From Porticoccaceae bacterium (lineage in GTDB: Bacteria > Pseudomonadota > Gammaproteobacteria > Pseudomonadales > Porticoccaceae): a stretch of 64,000 bases of DNA. The notes beneath the pieces are model-generated. The model saw only the letters and a list, made by a program, of their open reading frames with translations. It did not search any database and was not told the DNA's origin. This document shows, one piece after another, positions 30,141 through 41,468 of the stretch; position 1 is the first letter of the stretch; each line of letters begins with the position of its first letter. Location: NCBI GenBank assembly GCA_002702725.1, contig PABE01000158.1, positions 1 to 64,000 of the forward strand, read 5' to 3'. The translations under genes were made by a program, and so were the position numbers.

Positions 30141-30986
30141 TCAACTTTTTTCCTCTACTGCTGCCATGACTGCCAGTGCCTCCACCGTTTCGGCTACGTC
30201 GTGAACCCGAAGTACCCGGGCGCCGGCCTGTGCGGCCAACAACGCCAGCGCGACACTGCCCAGGGTGCGGTTGCCGCTGGCACGGCCGGTAATCTCGCCA
30301 ACCATGCGCTTGCGCGACACCCCCACAAGAACGGGCAGTCCGGTGTCGACGAATCGGGGCAGGGCTCTGAAAAGCGCCAGATTGTGTGCCAGATGCTTGG
30401 CAAAGCCAAATCCCGGATCAATCATCAGGCCCCGGCGGTGGATGCCGGCCTGTTCGCAGGCGCTGACGCGCTCGTTTAGATAATCCAGTACTTCCGTTAC
30501 CACATCCCTGTATTGCGCCAGATTCTGCATGGATTCCGGTTCACCGCGCATATGCATAAGACACACAGGAAGCCCCGTCGCTGCCGCCGCCTCCAGTGCA
30601 CCGGGTCGAGTCAGTGCCCTGACGTCGTTGATCAGGTCCGCTCCGGCATCTGCAGCGGCGGCAATGACATCGGGTTCGCTGGTGTCGACGGAGACGGGGG
30701 TGTCGAACGCCTGCTTGAGCATTGTAACGACGGGTATTACCCGGGCTATTTCCTCTTGGGGGGTGACCGGCGTCGCCCCCGGTCGGGTTGATTCCCCGCC
30801 CACATCGAAGATATCCACCCCGTCATCGACCATGGCGGCGGCCCTGCGCCGGATAAGCGCCAGATCGGGCTTGCCACCGGTAAACAGCTGGCCGCCATCG
30901 GAGAATGAGTCAGGGGTAATGTTGAGAATACCCATGACGGCTGCTCGCCCTTTGGAGGGGAGCAGCCCGGAAACGGGACGGGTCAT
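30141..30986 (-). CDS. folP: Dihydropteroate synthase
   Basis: A 281-residue folate enzyme joining dihydropterin pyrophosphate to p-aminobenzoate, and the target of sulfonamides. Conserved segments are [15 protein letters not shown] near residue 18, [11 protein letters not shown] near 62, and the C-terminal [13 protein letters not shown]. It lies between ftsH and glmM in the standard gammaproteobacterial order. Confidence 0.96.
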   Translation of the reverse strand: MTRPVSGLLPSKGRAAVMGILNITPDSFSDGGQLFTGGKPDLALIRRRAAAMVDDGVDIFDVGGESTRPGATPVTPQEEIARVIPVVTMLKQAFDTPVSVDTSEPDVIAAAADAGADLINDVRALTRPGALEAAAATGLPVCLMHMRGEPESMQNLAQYRDVVTEVLDYLNERVSACEQAGIHRRGLMIDPGFGFAKHLAHNLALFRALPRFVDTGLPVLVGVSRKRMVGEITGRASGNRTLGSVALALLAAQAGARVLRVHDVAETVEALAVMAAVEEKS

Positions 30987-31010
30987 GGGTTGTTCAAGGA
31001 CGCAGCGGCT

Positions 31011-32915
31011 TCAATGCTCGCCAGCGGGTCCGCCCACTGCATCGGAGGCCGGGCTGGCGCTGGTGCCGTCAGTGGGCGGGCGGCCGATGTTGTCGTCGTG
31101 CCAGTCACGGGGCGGACGAACCGGGCGGCGCGCCATCAGGTCATCCACCTGCTCGGAGTCGAGGGTTTCGTATTCCATTAGCGCCGCCTTCATGGCGTGC
31201 AGGATATCGATATTCTCCTCGAGCAGATTTTTGGCACGCTGATAACAACTGTCGATGATAGTGCGGACTTCCTCATCGATCTCCCGTGAGGTTACGTTTG
31301 AATACTGGGCATTGCCCTGGCCGGGAATCTGGGATTCATCTTCGCCATACAGAATCGGACCGAGCTTGTCGGACAGTCCCCAGCGGGTGACCATGTTGCG
31401 CGCCAGTTGCGTGGCCCGTTCGATATCATTTTGGGCGCCGGTGGTGACGCCGTCAGCACCATGGATTAGCTCCTCGGCGATCCGGCCGCCAAACAGGGTG
31501 CAGATCTGGCTGATGATTTGTCGTCGGTTGAAGCTGTATTTGTCCTCTTCGGGCAGGAACTGGGTGACCCCCAGAGCGCGACCACGGGGGATGATGGTGA
31601 CTTTGTGCACCGGGTCATGTTCCGGCGTCAGACGGCCGATAATGGCGTGGCCGGCTTCGTGGTAGGCGGTATTGGCTTTTTCGGTCTCCGACATCACCAT
31701 GGAGCGACGCTCGGCACCCATCATGATTTTGTCGCGGGCCTTTTCGAACTCTTCCATGGTTACGATTCGGCGATTGGCGCGGGCCGCAAAGAGCGCCGCT
31801 TCGTTTACCAGGTTGGCGAGATCGGCGCCCGAGAACCCGGGGGTGCCGCGTGCCAGCACGCTCAGGTTTACCTTGTCGTCCAGGGGAACCTTGCGCACAT
31901 GGACCTTGAGGATCTGCTCGCGCCCGCGAATGTCGGGCAGGCCGACAAATACCTGGCGATCGAACCGGCCGGGGCGAAGAAGGGCCTTGTCGAGAACGTC
32001 GGGCCTGTTGGTGGCGGCGATGACAATGACCCCTTCATTGCCCTCGAAACCGTCCATTTCCACCAGCAGCTGGTTGAGTGTCTGCTCTCGCTCATCGTGG
32101 CCGCCGCCATAGCCACCGCCGCGATGGCGGCCGACAGCGTCGATCTCATCGATGAAGATGATGCAGGGTGCGGCTTTTTTCGCCTGTTCAAACATATCCC
32201 GGACGCGGGAGGCGCCGACGCCGACAAACATCTCGACAAAGTCGGAGCCGGAAATGGAAAAGAACGGTACCTTGGCCTCGCCGGCAATGGCTTTGGCGAG
32301 CAGGGTCTTACCGGTGCCCGGGGGGCCAACCATCAGCACGCCTTTCGGAATATGACCGCCCAGGCGCTGGAATTTGCTCGGGTCGCGCAGGAATTCCACC
32401 AGTTCGCGCACGTCTTCCTTGGCCTCATCGACGCCGGCGACGTCGGCGAAGTTGGTGTTGATCTGGTCTTCGCCCAGGAGCCGCGCCTTGCTCTTACCAA
32501 AAGCCATGGGGCCGCCACGACCGCCCGCGCCGCCCTGCATCTGACGCATGAAAAACATGAAAATGGCGAGTATCAACAGAATCGGGAACGAGGCCACCAG
32601 TAATTGCGTCCAGATACTGGGTGATTCCGGCTCGCGACCCTCGACCTTGACGCCGTTATTGAGAAGATCTTCCATCAGCTTGGTGTCCGGCACATCGGGG
32701 CGAATCGTGCGGAATCGGCTGCCATCCGTGCGCTCCCCTTCAATGACCAGGTCCTGGATCACCACGCTGCGCACCTGGTCGGACTGGACCTGTTCGATGA
32801 AACTGGTGTAGTCAAGGGTCTGTGCGGTTGGACTGGGGCTGAAATTCTGGAAAACAGAAAGCAGTACAGCGGCAATCACCAGCCACAGGATTAGGTTTTT
32901 CGCCATGTCATTCAC
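31011..32915 (-). CDS. ftsH: FtsH, membrane ATP-dependent zinc protease
   Basis: A protease of about 634 residues that degrades membrane and regulatory proteins. Membrane helices occur near residues 7-23 and about 100-120. The AAA motor has Walker A GPPGTGKT near 195 and Walker [10 protein letters not shown] near 255; the zinc site HEAGH is near 417. I choose the GTG at 32915 ([12 protein letters not shown]) because a GAGG ribosome site lies eight bases upstream; the ATG at 32906 and a TTG at 32921 are alternatives. It is followed by folP and preceded by rlmE, the usual heat-shock cluster. Confidence 0.96.
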   Translation of the reverse strand: MNDMAKNLILWLVIAAVLLSVFQNFSPSPTAQTLDYTSFIEQVQSDQVRSVVIQDLVIEGERTDGSRFRTIRPDVPDTKLMEDLLNNGVKVEGREPESPSIWTQLLVASFPILLILAIFMFFMRQMQGGAGGRGGPMAFGKSKARLLGEDQINTNFADVAGVDEAKEDVRELVEFLRDPSKFQRLGGHIPKGVLMVGPPGTGKTLLAKAIAGEAKVPFFSISGSDFVEMFVGVGASRVRDMFEQAKKAAPCIIFIDEIDAVGRHRGGGYGGGHDEREQTLNQLLVEMDGFEGNEGVIVIAATNRPDVLDKALLRPGRFDRQVFVGLPDIRGREQILKVHVRKVPLDDKVNLSVLARGTPGFSGADLANLVNEAALFAARANRRIVTMEEFEKARDKIMMGAERRSMVMSETEKANTAYHEAGHAIIGRLTPEHDPVHKVTIIPRGRALGVTQFLPEEDKYSFNRRQIISQICTLFGGRIAEELIHGADGVTTGAQNDIERATQLARNMVTRWGLSDKLGPILYGEDESQIPGQGNAQYSNVTSREIDEEVRTIIDSCYQRAKNLLEENIDILHAMKAALMEYETLDSEQVDDLMARRPVRPPRDWHDDNIGRPPTDGTSASPASDAVGGPAGEH

Positions 32916-32969
32916 GGTCAATTCCTCATGTTCGCGGCAAACTATACCAGTAATGGGGCGCCATTTCTC

Positions 32970-33590
32970 TCAGCCCCGATAATCCTTGGCCACGAGATAC
33001 ACCTCGCTGGAACGCGCCCGGGAGGCTTCGGGCTTGCGCACCGCGACGGATTTAAACGCTTGCTTGAGCTGGATGAGCAGCTCGTCGAAACCCTCCCCTT
33101 GAAAGACTTTGGCAACAAAACCGCCGCCGGGTTTCAATACCTGGTGCGCCATGTCCAGTGCCAGCTCCACCAGGTACATGGCCTTTGGTTGGTCGACTGC
33201 CTTCATTCCACTCATGTTGGGGGCCATATCTGAAATAACAAGGTCCACTGACCGGCCTTCAAGGGCATCGAGCAGCTGATCCAGCACCGATTGCTCGGTA
33301 AAATCCCCCTGGACAAAGTGTACGCCGGCGATGGTATCCATGGGCAGGATGTCCGAGGCGATTACCAGTCCCTTGTCGCCCACCCTGTCTGCAGCCACCT
33401 GGCTCCACCCTCCGGGCGCGGCGCCCAGATCCACGACGGTCATGCCCGGGCGCAAAAGGCGGTCCTTTTCGTCGAGGGCCAGCAGTTTGTAACTGGCCCG
33501 GGACCGGAAGCCTTCCTGCCGGGATTTCTGCACGAAGATGTCTTTTTCGTGTTCCTGCAGCCAGCGGCGGCTGCTTTTTGATCGGGCCAT
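32970..33590 (-). CDS. rlmE: RlmE (RrmJ/FtsJ), 23S rRNA 2'-O-methyltransferase
   Basis: A 206-residue SAM-dependent enzyme that methylates U2552 in 23S rRNA. The SAM motif [15 protein letters not shown] is near residue 52, [12 protein letters not shown] near 120 and the catalytic Lys segment KVFQGEG near 162, completing a K-D-K-E tetrad. It is divergent from yhbY and upstream of ftsH, exactly as in E. coli. Confidence 0.96.
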   Translation of the reverse strand: MARSKSSRRWLQEHEKDIFVQKSRQEGFRSRASYKLLALDEKDRLLRPGMTVVDLGAAPGGWSQVAADRVGDKGLVIASDILPMDTIAGVHFVQGDFTEQSVLDQLLDALEGRSVDLVISDMAPNMSGMKAVDQPKAMYLVELALDMAHQVLKPGGGFVAKVFQGEGFDELLIQLKQAFKSVAVRKPEASRARSSEVYLVAKDYRG

Positions 33591-33705
33591 CGGTAGATAG
33601 GGTGCTCGTTGCGTGGAGGCGTTGCCGGTAGGGGATAATATAACACCGGTCGTGGCCCGTACCGCCCTTCGGCGCTACAATATCGCACCAACGAGAGAGA
33701 AATGC

Positions 33706-34008
33706 ATGTCTATCACCGCTGTTCAGAAAAAGCGTTTGCGCACACTGGGTCACGGACTCAATCCTGTTGTCACCGTTGCCACCAAGGGCCTTACGGAATC
33801 GGTTATCGCAGAAATCGACCGCGCGTTAAACGACCATGAGTTGATCAAGGTGCGCCTCACTGTTGGTGATCGGGAACTGAAAAAATCGATCATAGAAGAT
33901 ATCTGTGGCCGTCTTGGCGCCGAGGCCGTGCAGGTGATCGGCCATGTCCTGCTGCTGTTCCGCAAGGCGGAAAAGCCCAACCCCAGGCTGTCCAACCTGC
34001 TTCGCTAA
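33706..34008 (+). CDS. yhbY: YhbY, ribosome-associated CRM-domain RNA-binding protein
   Basis: A 100-residue single CRM-domain protein involved in 50S subunit maturation. It begins MSITAVQKKRLRTLGHGLNP and holds the conserved GxxG-type loop region VTVATKGLTESV. The frame is open further upstream, but family members begin at this ATG. It is divergent from rlmE, with the promoters in the 115 bp between them. Confidence 0.93.
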   Translation: MSITAVQKKRLRTLGHGLNPVVTVATKGLTESVIAEIDRALNDHELIKVRLTVGDRELKKSIIEDICGRLGAEAVQVIGHVLLLFRKAEKPNPRLSNLLR

Positions 34009-34027
34009 CCGTGTCGGTCCCGCCGGG

Positions 34028-34795
34028 CTAGAGAATTGTCGCGAGTTCAGCGATAGAATCGAGCGTCCAGTCCGGAGTGATGCCGGATTCCTCCGCGAGT
34101 TCCTGCCGGTATTTGCCGGTTTTGACTTGTACCGCCCTGATGCCGGCTTGCTGGGCACCGCCGATATCGGATTGGATATCGTCTCCCACGACGATGACCT
34201 GGCCCGGTTCGAGGTTCAGGCTGTTAAGGCCGGCTGCGAAGAACGCCGCCGAGGGTTTGCCAGTGGTAACAGCCTGAACGCCCGCGGCATATTCCAGGCC
34301 CGTCACAAAAGCGCCTATGTCAATGTGCAGCCCGTCTTCGGTCTGCCAGTAGCGATTGCGGTGCATCGCAACCAGCCGGGCGCCCGATAGCAGATGCTGA
34401 AAGAGGGTGTCGAGGAGATCGTAACTCCAGGCATCGCCAATGTCTCCGACCACCACCGCATCGGCATCCCGATCGACGTGTTCGATACCTTTGAAATCCG
34501 CGAGCACGGCCGGCGCTACGGCGAAAAAACACCGATTCAAATCGTTGGCAAGTAGGTAGTCGCGTGTCGCCACGGGCGCCGTTACAAGTTGGTCCGGGAC
34601 GATCGGGATACCCATATTTTTCAGCTTGGCGCTGAGCTCTGCCCTGTTCTGGGTCGTTGTATTGGTAATGAAGCGATAGGGTATTCCCCGATCATCAAGG
34701 ACCCCTAACGTGTTTAGTGCACCGGGAATTGGCTGGTTGCCGACATAGAAAACACCGTCCAGGTCGAACAGAACGCCTTCGATAGAACTGCGCAT
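34028..34795 (-). CDS. HAD-superfamily IIA hydrolase
   Basis: About 255 residues; a HAD phosphatase of the LHPP/NagD-like subfamily. Motif I is GVLFDLDGVFY, motif II FITNTT, motif III the Lys in TTGKPS and motif IV VVGDDIQSDI, so it should be catalytically competent. The substrate is unknown. I select the ATG at 34795 since a GGAG site precedes it; the frame is open to 34843. It is convergent with yhbY, with about 20 bp between. Confidence 0.85.
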   Translation of the reverse strand: MRSSIEGVLFDLDGVFYVGNQPIPGALNTLGVLDDRGIPYRFITNTTTQNRAELSAKLKNMGIPIVPDQLVTAPVATRDYLLANDLNRCFFAVAPAVLADFKGIEHVDRDADAVVVGDIGDAWSYDLLDTLFQHLLSGARLVAMHRNRYWQTEDGLHIDIGAFVTGLEYAAGVQAVTTGKPSAAFFAAGLNSLNLEPGQVIVVGDDIQSDIGGAQQAGIRAVQVKTGKYRQELAEESGITPDWTLDSIAELATIL

Positions 34796-34942
34796 GGGAA
34801 GTCTCCAGGCTGCCATCCGTTCAGCGATAACCATGGGCCACAATTACGGAAAAGTATAGTTCTGATGGCCGTGTCAATGGCCTTTGGCGGCCTAAAAAGG
34901 TAACATCTGCGCTCCTCGAAGCCATGCCCTCAAAGGGAAAAA

Positions 34943-36478
34943 ATGACTGATCGCAAGAAACCCGCCGTGCTAATTGTCCTTGATGGCTGGGGCCACAATG
35001 ACAGACCGGAACACAATGCCATCCATTCCGCACGCTCCCCGGTTTGGGATGATTTGTGGCTGCACAGGCCGCACACGCTGATATCCGGTTCCGGCCTCGA
35101 TGTCGGCCTGCCCGAAGGGCAGATGGGCAACTCCGAGGTCGGCCACATGACCCTGGGCGCCGGGCGGATCATCTATCAGAGTTTTACCCGTATCAACAAG
35201 GCGATTGCGGACGGGGATTTTTTTGCCAACCCCGTTTACTGCAATGCCCTCGATGGGGCGAAGGAGCATCACGGCGCGATCCATATTTTCGGTTTGCTGT
35301 CCCCGGGTGGTGTGCACAGCCATGAGCAACACATCGTGGCCGCCCTGGAACTGGCGGCCCGACGGGGTTGCGAGCGCGTCTATGTTCACGCTTTTCTCGA
35401 TGGCCGCGACACGCCACCGAAGAGTGCTGCGTCTTCCATCGAATTGATCGAACAGACCTGTCGCCGGCTGGGTACCGGGCGGATAGCCAGCCTGTCGGGC
35501 CGCTATTACGCGATGGATCGCGACAAACGCTGGGACAGGGTGCAGAAAGTCTACGACCTGCTCACCCTGGGCGAAGCGGAATACGCCGCCAGAACGGCCG
35601 CCGAGGCCCTTGCCCGTGCCTATGCCCGCGATGAAAGCGACGAGTTTGTCACGCCTACCGTGGTTGGTGATGGGGCAGTAGTTCGCGATGGCGATTGTGT
35701 GATCTTCATGAATTTTCGCCCCGATCGCGCCCGCGAGCTGACCCAGGCTTTTGTCGACGACGGGTTTGAGGGCTTTGACAGGCGCGCCTGCCCGGCGCTG
35801 AGTGATTTTGTGATGACCACCGAATATGCCGCGGGTCTCAAGGCCAGTTGCGCCTTCCCGCCGGAAACGCTGGTCAACACCTTCGGTCAGTACCTTGCCA
35901 AGCATGGCAAGACCCAGTTGCGCATCGCAGAAACAGAAAAATATGCCCACGTAACGTTCTTTTTCAGTGGTGGCGAGGAGACGCCGTACCCCGGCGAAGA
36001 GCGCGTGCTGGTGCCCTCTCCGACAGTCGCCACCTACGATCTTCAGCCGGAGATGAGCGCACCGGAGGTGACAGAAAAATTGGTTACCGCCATCGAGAGC
36101 GGCCGCTTTGATGCCATCATCTGCAATTTCGCCAATGGCGACATGGTCGGACACACCGGCAATTTCGATGCAGCGGTCAAGGCGGTAGAGGCCGTAGATA
36201 ACTGTCTCGGACGCGTTTGCCGGGCGCTGGAGGCGATCGGCGGCGAATGTCTTATCACCGCCGACCACGGCAACGTGGAAATGATGCAGGATGAAACCAG
36301 TGGTCAGGCGTTGACGTCCCACACCACTGAGCCCGTGCCATTGGTCTATGTCGGGCCGCGGGCGCTGGTTCTCGAATCCGGCGGCACGCTGGCGGATATC
36401 GCGCCCACCCTGTTGTTTTTGATGGGGTTGCCGCAACCTGCGGAGATGACCGGCCGCAATCTGGCCGTTCCCGCCTGA
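34943..36478 (+). CDS. gpmI: Phosphoglycerate mutase, cofactor-independent
   Basis: A 511-residue manganese enzyme interconverting 3- and 2-phosphoglycerate. The metal site [10 protein letters not shown] near residue 10, the catalytic serine in [15 protein letters not shown] near 63, FLDGRDT near 152 and ITADHGNVE near 437 are all present. It starts a plus-strand run with envC and ctp, matching the order in Pseudomonas. Confidence 0.97.
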   Translation: MTDRKKPAVLIVLDGWGHNDRPEHNAIHSARSPVWDDLWLHRPHTLISGSGLDVGLPEGQMGNSEVGHMTLGAGRIIYQSFTRINKAIADGDFFANPVYCNALDGAKEHHGAIHIFGLLSPGGVHSHEQHIVAALELAARRGCERVYVHAFLDGRDTPPKSAASSIELIEQTCRRLGTGRIASLSGRYYAMDRDKRWDRVQKVYDLLTLGEAEYAARTAAEALARAYARDESDEFVTPTVVGDGAVVRDGDCVIFMNFRPDRARELTQAFVDDGFEGFDRRACPALSDFVMTTEYAAGLKASCAFPPETLVNTFGQYLAKHGKTQLRIAETEKYAHVTFFFSGGEETPYPGEERVLVPSPTVATYDLQPEMSAPEVTEKLVTAIESGRFDAIICNFANGDMVGHTGNFDAAVKAVEAVDNCLGRVCRALEAIGGECLITADHGNVEMMQDETSGQALTSHTTEPVPLVYVGPRALVLESGGTLADIAPTLLFLMGLPQPAEMTGRNLAVPA

Positions 36479-36490
36479 GATCGCGGGACT

Positions 36491-37651
36491 ATGTCGGCAT
36501 CGCGGATGTGGCAGGCGGTGGCGATCATTTTGATGTTGTCACCAATGTTGTCCCTGGGTGATGAGCGCGAGGATCTCGCGGAAAAAGCTGCCCGGCAGGC
36601 GAGACTGGAGGCGCTGACGCAGGATATCAAGACTGTTCAGGCGCGCCTGGCGGAGCGCCGGGGCGAGCGCGACAAACTCAATGATAGTCTCAGAGAGCTC
36701 GAACTCGCATTGGCCGAGATCAACAGGAAAATCCTTGCCGCCGACGCGGCCATTAACGATCTGAACCGGGAGTTGGACTCGCTTCTGAGCCGGCAGCGAG
36801 AGCTGAGGTCGGAGCTGGCGCAGCAACAGGAGCACATAGCCGTAGCGCTGGATGCCGCCTACCGGCGCGGCGGTGCGGAACCCCTCAAAGTCATTCTCGG
36901 TCAGCAAGACCCTGATCTTTTCGCCCGAAATCTGCGCTACTACCGCTATATCGCGGAGGCGCGCCGGGACAGGATCCTCCACTATCGCGCCCTTCTGGAC
37001 GATCTGCTGACGGTGGAAAAAAATATCGCCGAGCGCGAGCAAGCGCTGGTTGACCGGCGGGCCGAGCTGGCCCGGCAGCACAAGGTGCTCGCCGATAGCG
37101 AAGCGCAGCGTCGCGCGGTGCTGGTGGATATCGAACGCGCCATGGATTCGGAGCAGGCGCAGCTCGAGGAAATGCAGTCACAGCGCAAGACCCTTGAGAG
37201 TATCCTGGCCCGTCTGGAAGAAAGTATTCAGAACCTCGACATACCCGCGGGTACACCATTCCCCAAATTGCGCGGAAAGCTTCCGTGGCCGGTGACCGGG
37301 CGCGTTGCCGGCGCCTTTGGCGCGCGGCGGGCTCAGAGTATTGTCTGGAAGGGCTGGCTGATCGACGCCGCTGAGGGTGCGCCGGTGGCAGCTGTCCACA
37401 ACGGGCGGGTGGTTTTTTCCGACTACCTGCGGGGTCACGGCCTGGTTCTGATTCTCGATCACGGCGATAACTACCTCAGTTTGTACGCCCACAACCAGGT
37501 CTTGCTCAAGGACGTGGGGGAGTGGGTGAAGCAGGGTGAGGCCCTTGCTCTGGCGGGCACCAGCGGCGGTCTCGAAGACAGTGCACTGTACTTTGAAATC
37601 CGTCACAATGGACAGCCTCAGGATCCGAAAGTGTGGTTGACCCGGCGCTAG
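36491..37651 (+). CDS. envC: EnvC-like murein hydrolase activator
   Basis: A 386-residue periplasmic protein. It has a signal peptide (AVAIILMLSPMLSLG), a long coiled coil (about residues 30-260) and a C-terminal LytM/M23 domain. The domain appears catalytically degenerate: GWLIDAAEGAPV stands where active enzymes carry an H-x3-D zinc pair. This is the EnvC pattern, in which the protein activates AmiA/AmiB amidases during cell separation. It begins 12 bp after gpmI and precedes ctp. Confidence 0.9.
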   Translation: MSASRMWQAVAIILMLSPMLSLGDEREDLAEKAARQARLEALTQDIKTVQARLAERRGERDKLNDSLRELELALAEINRKILAADAAINDLNRELDSLLSRQRELRSELAQQQEHIAVALDAAYRRGGAEPLKVILGQQDPDLFARNLRYYRYIAEARRDRILHYRALLDDLLTVEKNIAEREQALVDRRAELARQHKVLADSEAQRRAVLVDIERAMDSEQAQLEEMQSQRKTLESILARLEESIQNLDIPAGTPFPKLRGKLPWPVTGRVAGAFGARRAQSIVWKGWLIDAAEGAPVAAVHNGRVVFSDYLRGHGLVLILDHGDNYLSLYAHNQVLLKDVGEWVKQGEALALAGTSGGLEDSALYFEIRHNGQPQDPKVWLTRR

Positions 37652-37701
37652 ACGCCGGAGGCTGAAACACAGATCTGTTAAAGGCGGACTCGTTCAGGAA
37701 A

Positions 37702-39006
37702 ATGTGTTCAATGAAGCAACTATTACGCTACACCGCAATCGCGCTGCTGACAGCTGTGAGCCTTTGGTCTCAGGCCGAGGAGCCGGCCACTACTACCCCC
37801 GAGTCGCCCTCGATACCTTCAGATGGCCAGCTGCCGCTGGGTGATCTGCAGTTGTTTGTGCAGATCTTTGATCAAATTCGAAGTGCCTATGTCGAGGAAG
37901 TGGACGATAGGACGCTTTTCGATAATGCCATCGAGGGGCTGCTCGCCGGTCTTGATCCCCACTCCAGTTATCTGGATGAAAACGACTACGATGCTCTCCA
38001 GGAAAGCACCACCGGTGAATTCGGTGGGCTCGGTATCGAGGTGGGCACGGAGGGCGGTTTGATCAAGGTGGTGGCGCCCATCGATGATACGCCCGCCTAC
38101 CGCGCCGGTATTCAGGCCGGTGACCTGATCGTCAAGCTCGATGATCAGGCCGTTCAGGGCATGAGCCTGCGCGAAGCCATCAACCTCATGCGCGGACCGA
38201 AAGGTGAGCCCATTGTGCTGACCATTCTTCGCCAGGGTATGGATGCGCCGCTGGAGATCACCGTCGTCCGGGACATTATCAAGGTTACCAGTGTGCGCAG
38301 CAGGTTCCTTGAAGAAGGCTTTGGGTATATCAGAATCGCCCAGTTTCAGACCGAGACCGGGACGCAGTTCAGCGAATCGCTTGAGGCCATGAATACGCCG
38401 GACAGCCCACTGAAGGGGCTGGTTATCGATTTGAGAAATAACCCGGGCGGACTCCTGCCTGCGTCCATTGAGGTTGCCGACGCGCTCCTGGATGAAGGCT
38501 TGATCGTCTATACCGAAGGGCGGATTCCCAGTGCCAATATGAAATTTCGCGCCACCGCCGGCGATCTCGCCGATCGGGTTCCGGTGGTGGTGATTATCAA
38601 CAGCGGCAGCGCCTCGGCGTCGGAGATTCTCGCCGGTGCGTTACAGGATAATGGTCGAGCGATCGTCATCGGTACCCAGAGTTTTGGCAAGGGGTCGGTG
38701 CAGACAGTACTTCCACTCCGGGATGGCAAGGCCATCAAATTGACGACAGCCCGTTATTACACACCGTCCGGACGCTCCATTCAGGCGGAAGGTATCCGCC
38801 CCGATATTGTTGTTGCGCCGGCGCAGATTAAAGTGCTGGACGAAAAGCGGGGCATTTCCGAGGTAAACCTTGCCGGCCACCTGCAGAACGGCAACGAAAG
38901 GCCCGGGGAAAAGGAAAAAACTGACGCTGAGTCACCTTTGAGTGTTGACAATCAGCTTTATGAAGCGCTTAATATTTTAAAGGGAATTGCAATATTCAAG
39001 GGATGA
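37702..39006 (+). CDS. ctpA: Carboxyl-terminal processing protease (S41 family)
   Basis: A 434-residue exported protease. A signal peptide (residues 1-25) is followed by a Ser/Asp-rich linker, a PDZ domain (about 105-190, GFGGLGIEV replaced here by EFGGLGIEVGTEGG) and the S41 catalytic domain with serine in NSGSASASEI near 295 and lysine in QSFGKGSVQT near 327. Such proteases trim or destroy periplasmic and cell-wall proteins. It belongs to the gpmI-envC-ctp cluster. Confidence 0.94.
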   Translation: MCSMKQLLRYTAIALLTAVSLWSQAEEPATTTPESPSIPSDGQLPLGDLQLFVQIFDQIRSAYVEEVDDRTLFDNAIEGLLAGLDPHSSYLDENDYDALQESTTGEFGGLGIEVGTEGGLIKVVAPIDDTPAYRAGIQAGDLIVKLDDQAVQGMSLREAINLMRGPKGEPIVLTILRQGMDAPLEITVVRDIIKVTSVRSRFLEEGFGYIRIAQFQTETGTQFSESLEAMNTPDSPLKGLVIDLRNNPGGLLPASIEVADALLDEGLIVYTEGRIPSANMKFRATAGDLADRVPVVVIINSGSASASEILAGALQDNGRAIVIGTQSFGKGSVQTVLPLRDGKAIKLTTARYYTPSGRSIQAEGIRPDIVVAPAQIKVLDEKRGISEVNLAGHLQNGNERPGEKEKTDAESPLSVDNQLYEALNILKGIAIFKG

Positions 39007-39087
39007 TCACGCCCTTGAAATGGAGCAAGGGCTTTTGGTTAAGGGACTCTTATACTATTTCTTAAAATGAGAGGAGCCTAGGCTAAA

Positions 39088-39342
39088 ATGCAATCAGCTC
39101 TCATGCGACGCGACGATGATTTGTACCAGGGTTTTGAGCGCCACGAGCGTTATGTAGGCCTCGAAGGCAAATGGTACTTCACGACCCGAGAAGGGATTGT
39201 GATGGGTCCCTACCCCTCGGTGGTTGAGGCAAAAAAGGCAACCCGTGAATACATCGACTTTATCCGCTCAGCTCCCGCGGTCATCCTGAAAGCGCTGAAT
39301 CGCGAAAAAATGACCGTTTCCCCGCAAAGAGCTTGCGCCTGA
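39088..39342 (+). CDS. Small conserved protein (DUF6316-like)
   Basis: An 84-residue protein with RYVGLEGKWYFTTREGIVMGPYPS, a short beta-rich region resembling the DUF6316 family of Pseudomonas relatives, followed by an alpha helix (VEAKKATREYIDFIR). The function is unknown. It is preceded by a GAGGAG site and lies downstream of ctp on the same strand, ending 10 bp from the convergent hisF. Confidence 0.7.
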   Translation: MQSALMRRDDDLYQGFERHERYVGLEGKWYFTTREGIVMGPYPSVVEAKKATREYIDFIRSAPAVILKALNREKMTVSPQRACA

Positions 39343-39352
39343 ACTGTTCCGT

Positions 39353-40135
39353 TCAGTCAGTTTCTCTCATCTCAATGCCCTGAGCCGCCATAAAGGCTTT
39401 GGCTTCCCTGATGCTGTATTCGCCAAAATGGAAAATACTGGCGGCGAGTACGGCGTCGGCGCCCCCTTGCAGAACACCGTCGGCAAGGTGGTGAAGGCTG
39501 CCCACGCCACCGGAGGCGATGACGGGAATATTGACTGACTCGGTTACCGCACGTGTCAGTTCCAGATCAAAACCGCTCTTGGTGCCATCCTGATCCATGC
39601 TGGTGAGCAGTATTTCTCCGGCCCCATAGTCAGCCATCTTTACCGCCCACTGGACAGCATCGAGGCCCGTCTCTCGACGCCCCCCATGGGTGAACACTTC
39701 CCAGCGGGCCGGTTCTCCCTCAGCGGAGACCCGTTTAGCGTCAATGGCAACGACGATGCATTGGGAGCCGAATCGGTCCGCGGCGGCGCGCACAAATTCG
39801 GGGTCGCGGACGGCGGTGGAATTGATGCTGACCTTGTCGGCGCCGGCATTCAGCAGATTGCGAATATCGTCCAGCGTCCGAATGCCGCCACCCACCGTCA
39901 GCGGAATAAACACCTCGCTGGCCATGCGTTCAACGGTATGGACCATCGTGTCGCGATCTTCGTGGCTGGCAGTAATGTCCAGGAAGGCGATCTCGTCAGC
40001 GCCGGCGGCATCGTAGCGCCGGGCCACCTCTACCGGATCGCCGGCATCGCGAATATCGACAAACTTCACACCTTTCACCACGCGGCCATTGTCCACATCC
40101 AGGCAGGGAATGATTCGTTTCGCCAGCCCCATCAA
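39353..40135 (-). CDS. hisF: Imidazole glycerol phosphate synthase, HisF subunit
   Basis: A 260-residue TIM-barrel cyclase of histidine synthesis. It begins [19 protein letters not shown], with the catalytic Asp in PCLDVD and the second Asp in VVAIDAKRV; the phosphate loops GGGIRT and ASGGVGS are intact. It normally works with HisH, but hisA, hisH and hisI are not adjacent, so the his genes must be scattered. The start overlaps the ribA stop by four bases; 40132 is an alternative. Confidence 0.96.
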   Translation of the reverse strand: MMGLAKRIIPCLDVDNGRVVKGVKFVDIRDAGDPVEVARRYDAAGADEIAFLDITASHEDRDTMVHTVERMASEVFIPLTVGGGIRTLDDIRNLLNAGADKVSINSTAVRDPEFVRAAADRFGSQCIVVAIDAKRVSAEGEPARWEVFTHGGRRETGLDAVQWAVKMADYGAGEILLTSMDQDGTKSGFDLELTRAVTESVNIPVIASGGVGSLHHLADGVLQGGADAVLAASIFHFGEYSIREAKAFMAAQGIEMRETD

Positions 40136-40734
40136 TCGTGTACCTCGTCGTTGAACAAATGGCCCAGTTTTCCCGCTTTGGTGGCCAGGTAACGGGCGTT
40201 GTGAGGGTTGCTGCCCAGTTGCAGGGGCAGGCGCTCCAGCACGTCAAAACCCATGGCCTCCAGGGCACGCATCTTGCGCGGGTTGTTGGTCATTAATCGA
40301 ATTCGCTTGACACCCAGGTGCTTGAGCATGGACTTGCAGATGCTGTAGTCGCGCATGTCGGCGCCAAAGCCCAGTTGCTCGTTGGCTTCGACCGTATCGG
40401 CCCCGTTATCCTGTAGATGATAGGCCTTGATTTTATTCAGCAGGCCGATCCCGCGGCCCTCCTGGCGCAAATACAGAATGACGCCACGGCCCTCCTCGGC
40501 AATGCGACGCATTGCTGCTTCCAGTTGCGGCCCGCAGTCACAACGCATGCTGAACAGCGCATCGCCGGTGAGACACTCGGAATGGATGCGCACCAACACA
40601 GGCTGGCCGTTTGAGACATCGCCCATGGACAACGCGATATGTTCTTTCTCCGTATCGGGGTCTTCAAATCCGTGAATATGAAATTCGCCCCAGTGGGTTG
40701 GCAGGCGGGATGATTCAACAAATTTAAGGGTCAC
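40132..40734 (-). CDS. ribA: GTP cyclohydrolase II
   Basis: The first enzyme of riboflavin synthesis, opening GTP to a diaminopyrimidine. The zinc site [17 protein letters not shown] and the catalytic loop RQEGRGIGL are complete. I choose the GTG at 40734 ([18 protein letters not shown]) because it gives the usual length of 200 residues; the frame is open to 40803. This separate copy explains why the GCH II-like half of the neighbouring RibBA has lost its zinc site. Confidence 0.95.
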   Translation of the reverse strand: MTLKFVESSRLPTHWGEFHIHGFEDPDTEKEHIALSMGDVSNGQPVLVRIHSECLTGDALFSMRCDCGPQLEAAMRRIAEEGRGVILYLRQEGRGIGLLNKIKAYHLQDNGADTVEANEQLGFGADMRDYSICKSMLKHLGVKRIRLMTNNPRKMRALEAMGFDVLERLPLQLGSNPHNARYLATKAGKLGHLFNDEVHD

Positions 40735-40826
40735 TGTGATACCGAATTCGTGAAAGGCGCTATTGTAACGGCGCGTGCCGTTGAGTAAAGGAAATCCGGG
40801 CAACCGCTGCGCGGTGACTGTACGGC

Positions 40827-41468
40827 TCAGAATTTTTGCCGCAGTACCATCACGTCGGATTCCATTTGCATTTCCAGACGTCCCAGAAGGGAGTTGCCGA
40901 GAAGTATCTGCACCGGAAAATCCCCTTCGATGATCGCAGCGGGAACCTGGCGTACGGTAATTGTGCCCAGGGTCACCTTGTCGAGTTGGACAATATAGTT
41001 ATTCACCAGCCCGCTTGCGGTGGCGGATCTGCCGCGCTTCCCCTGTTGGTAGTCGATGCCCAGGCGGTCGGCATCCCGGGAGTTCATGGCCACCAGGGTT
41101 GCACCGGTATCCACCATCATTTGCACAGGGTGGCCATTGATGGTTCCGCGCACCCAGTAGTGGCTATCCGCGGCCCTTGGGACGCGCAGTTCGGCCTTTT
41201 CCGCGGCCGAAAAGGATGTCGAAATTCGTCGGGACAGGGACAGGGTCTGGCGCTCACCGTTGATTTCAACTTCCGCTGATTTGCTGTTGCTGGCAACCAG
41301 CAGGACCCCTTCGGGGCTTGTCTCTCCGGCCTTCAGCAACCGGTTTTGCCCGTCGATGACCAGAATGGCCCGGCCATTGAACAGGCCCTTGACCTCGATT
41401 GTCGTGGCGGTACAAACCCCACTGACAAAAAGCAGGCACAAGGCCAGCCAGAAACCGCGCGTACTCAT
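40827..41468 (-). CDS. Exported retropepsin-like aspartic protease
   Basis: About 213 residues with a signal peptide ([16 protein letters not shown]) and a C-terminal clan AA aspartic protease domain. The active-site [11 protein letters not shown] is near residue 112. This matches TIGR02281-like periplasmic proteases found in many proteobacteria; the natural substrate is unknown. The start codon overlaps the pgpA stop by four bases; the frame is open to 41585 but the signal peptide and coupling mark 41468. Confidence 0.85.
   Translation of the reverse strand: MSTRGFWLALCLLFVSGVCTATTIEVKGLFNGRAILVIDGQNRLLKAGETSPEGVLLVASNSKSAEVEINGERQTLSLSRRISTSFSAAEKAELRVPRAADSHYWVRGTINGHPVQMMVDTGATLVAMNSRDADRLGIDYQQGKRGRSATASGLVNNYIVQLDKVTLGTITVRQVPAAIIEGDFPVQILLGNSLLGRLEMQMESDVMVLRQKF

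Noticed and set aside
34970-36436. 488-codon open frame antisense to gpmI
   Set aside because: It lies entirely opposite gpmI, has no family resemblance and reflects high-GC codon structure of the real gene.
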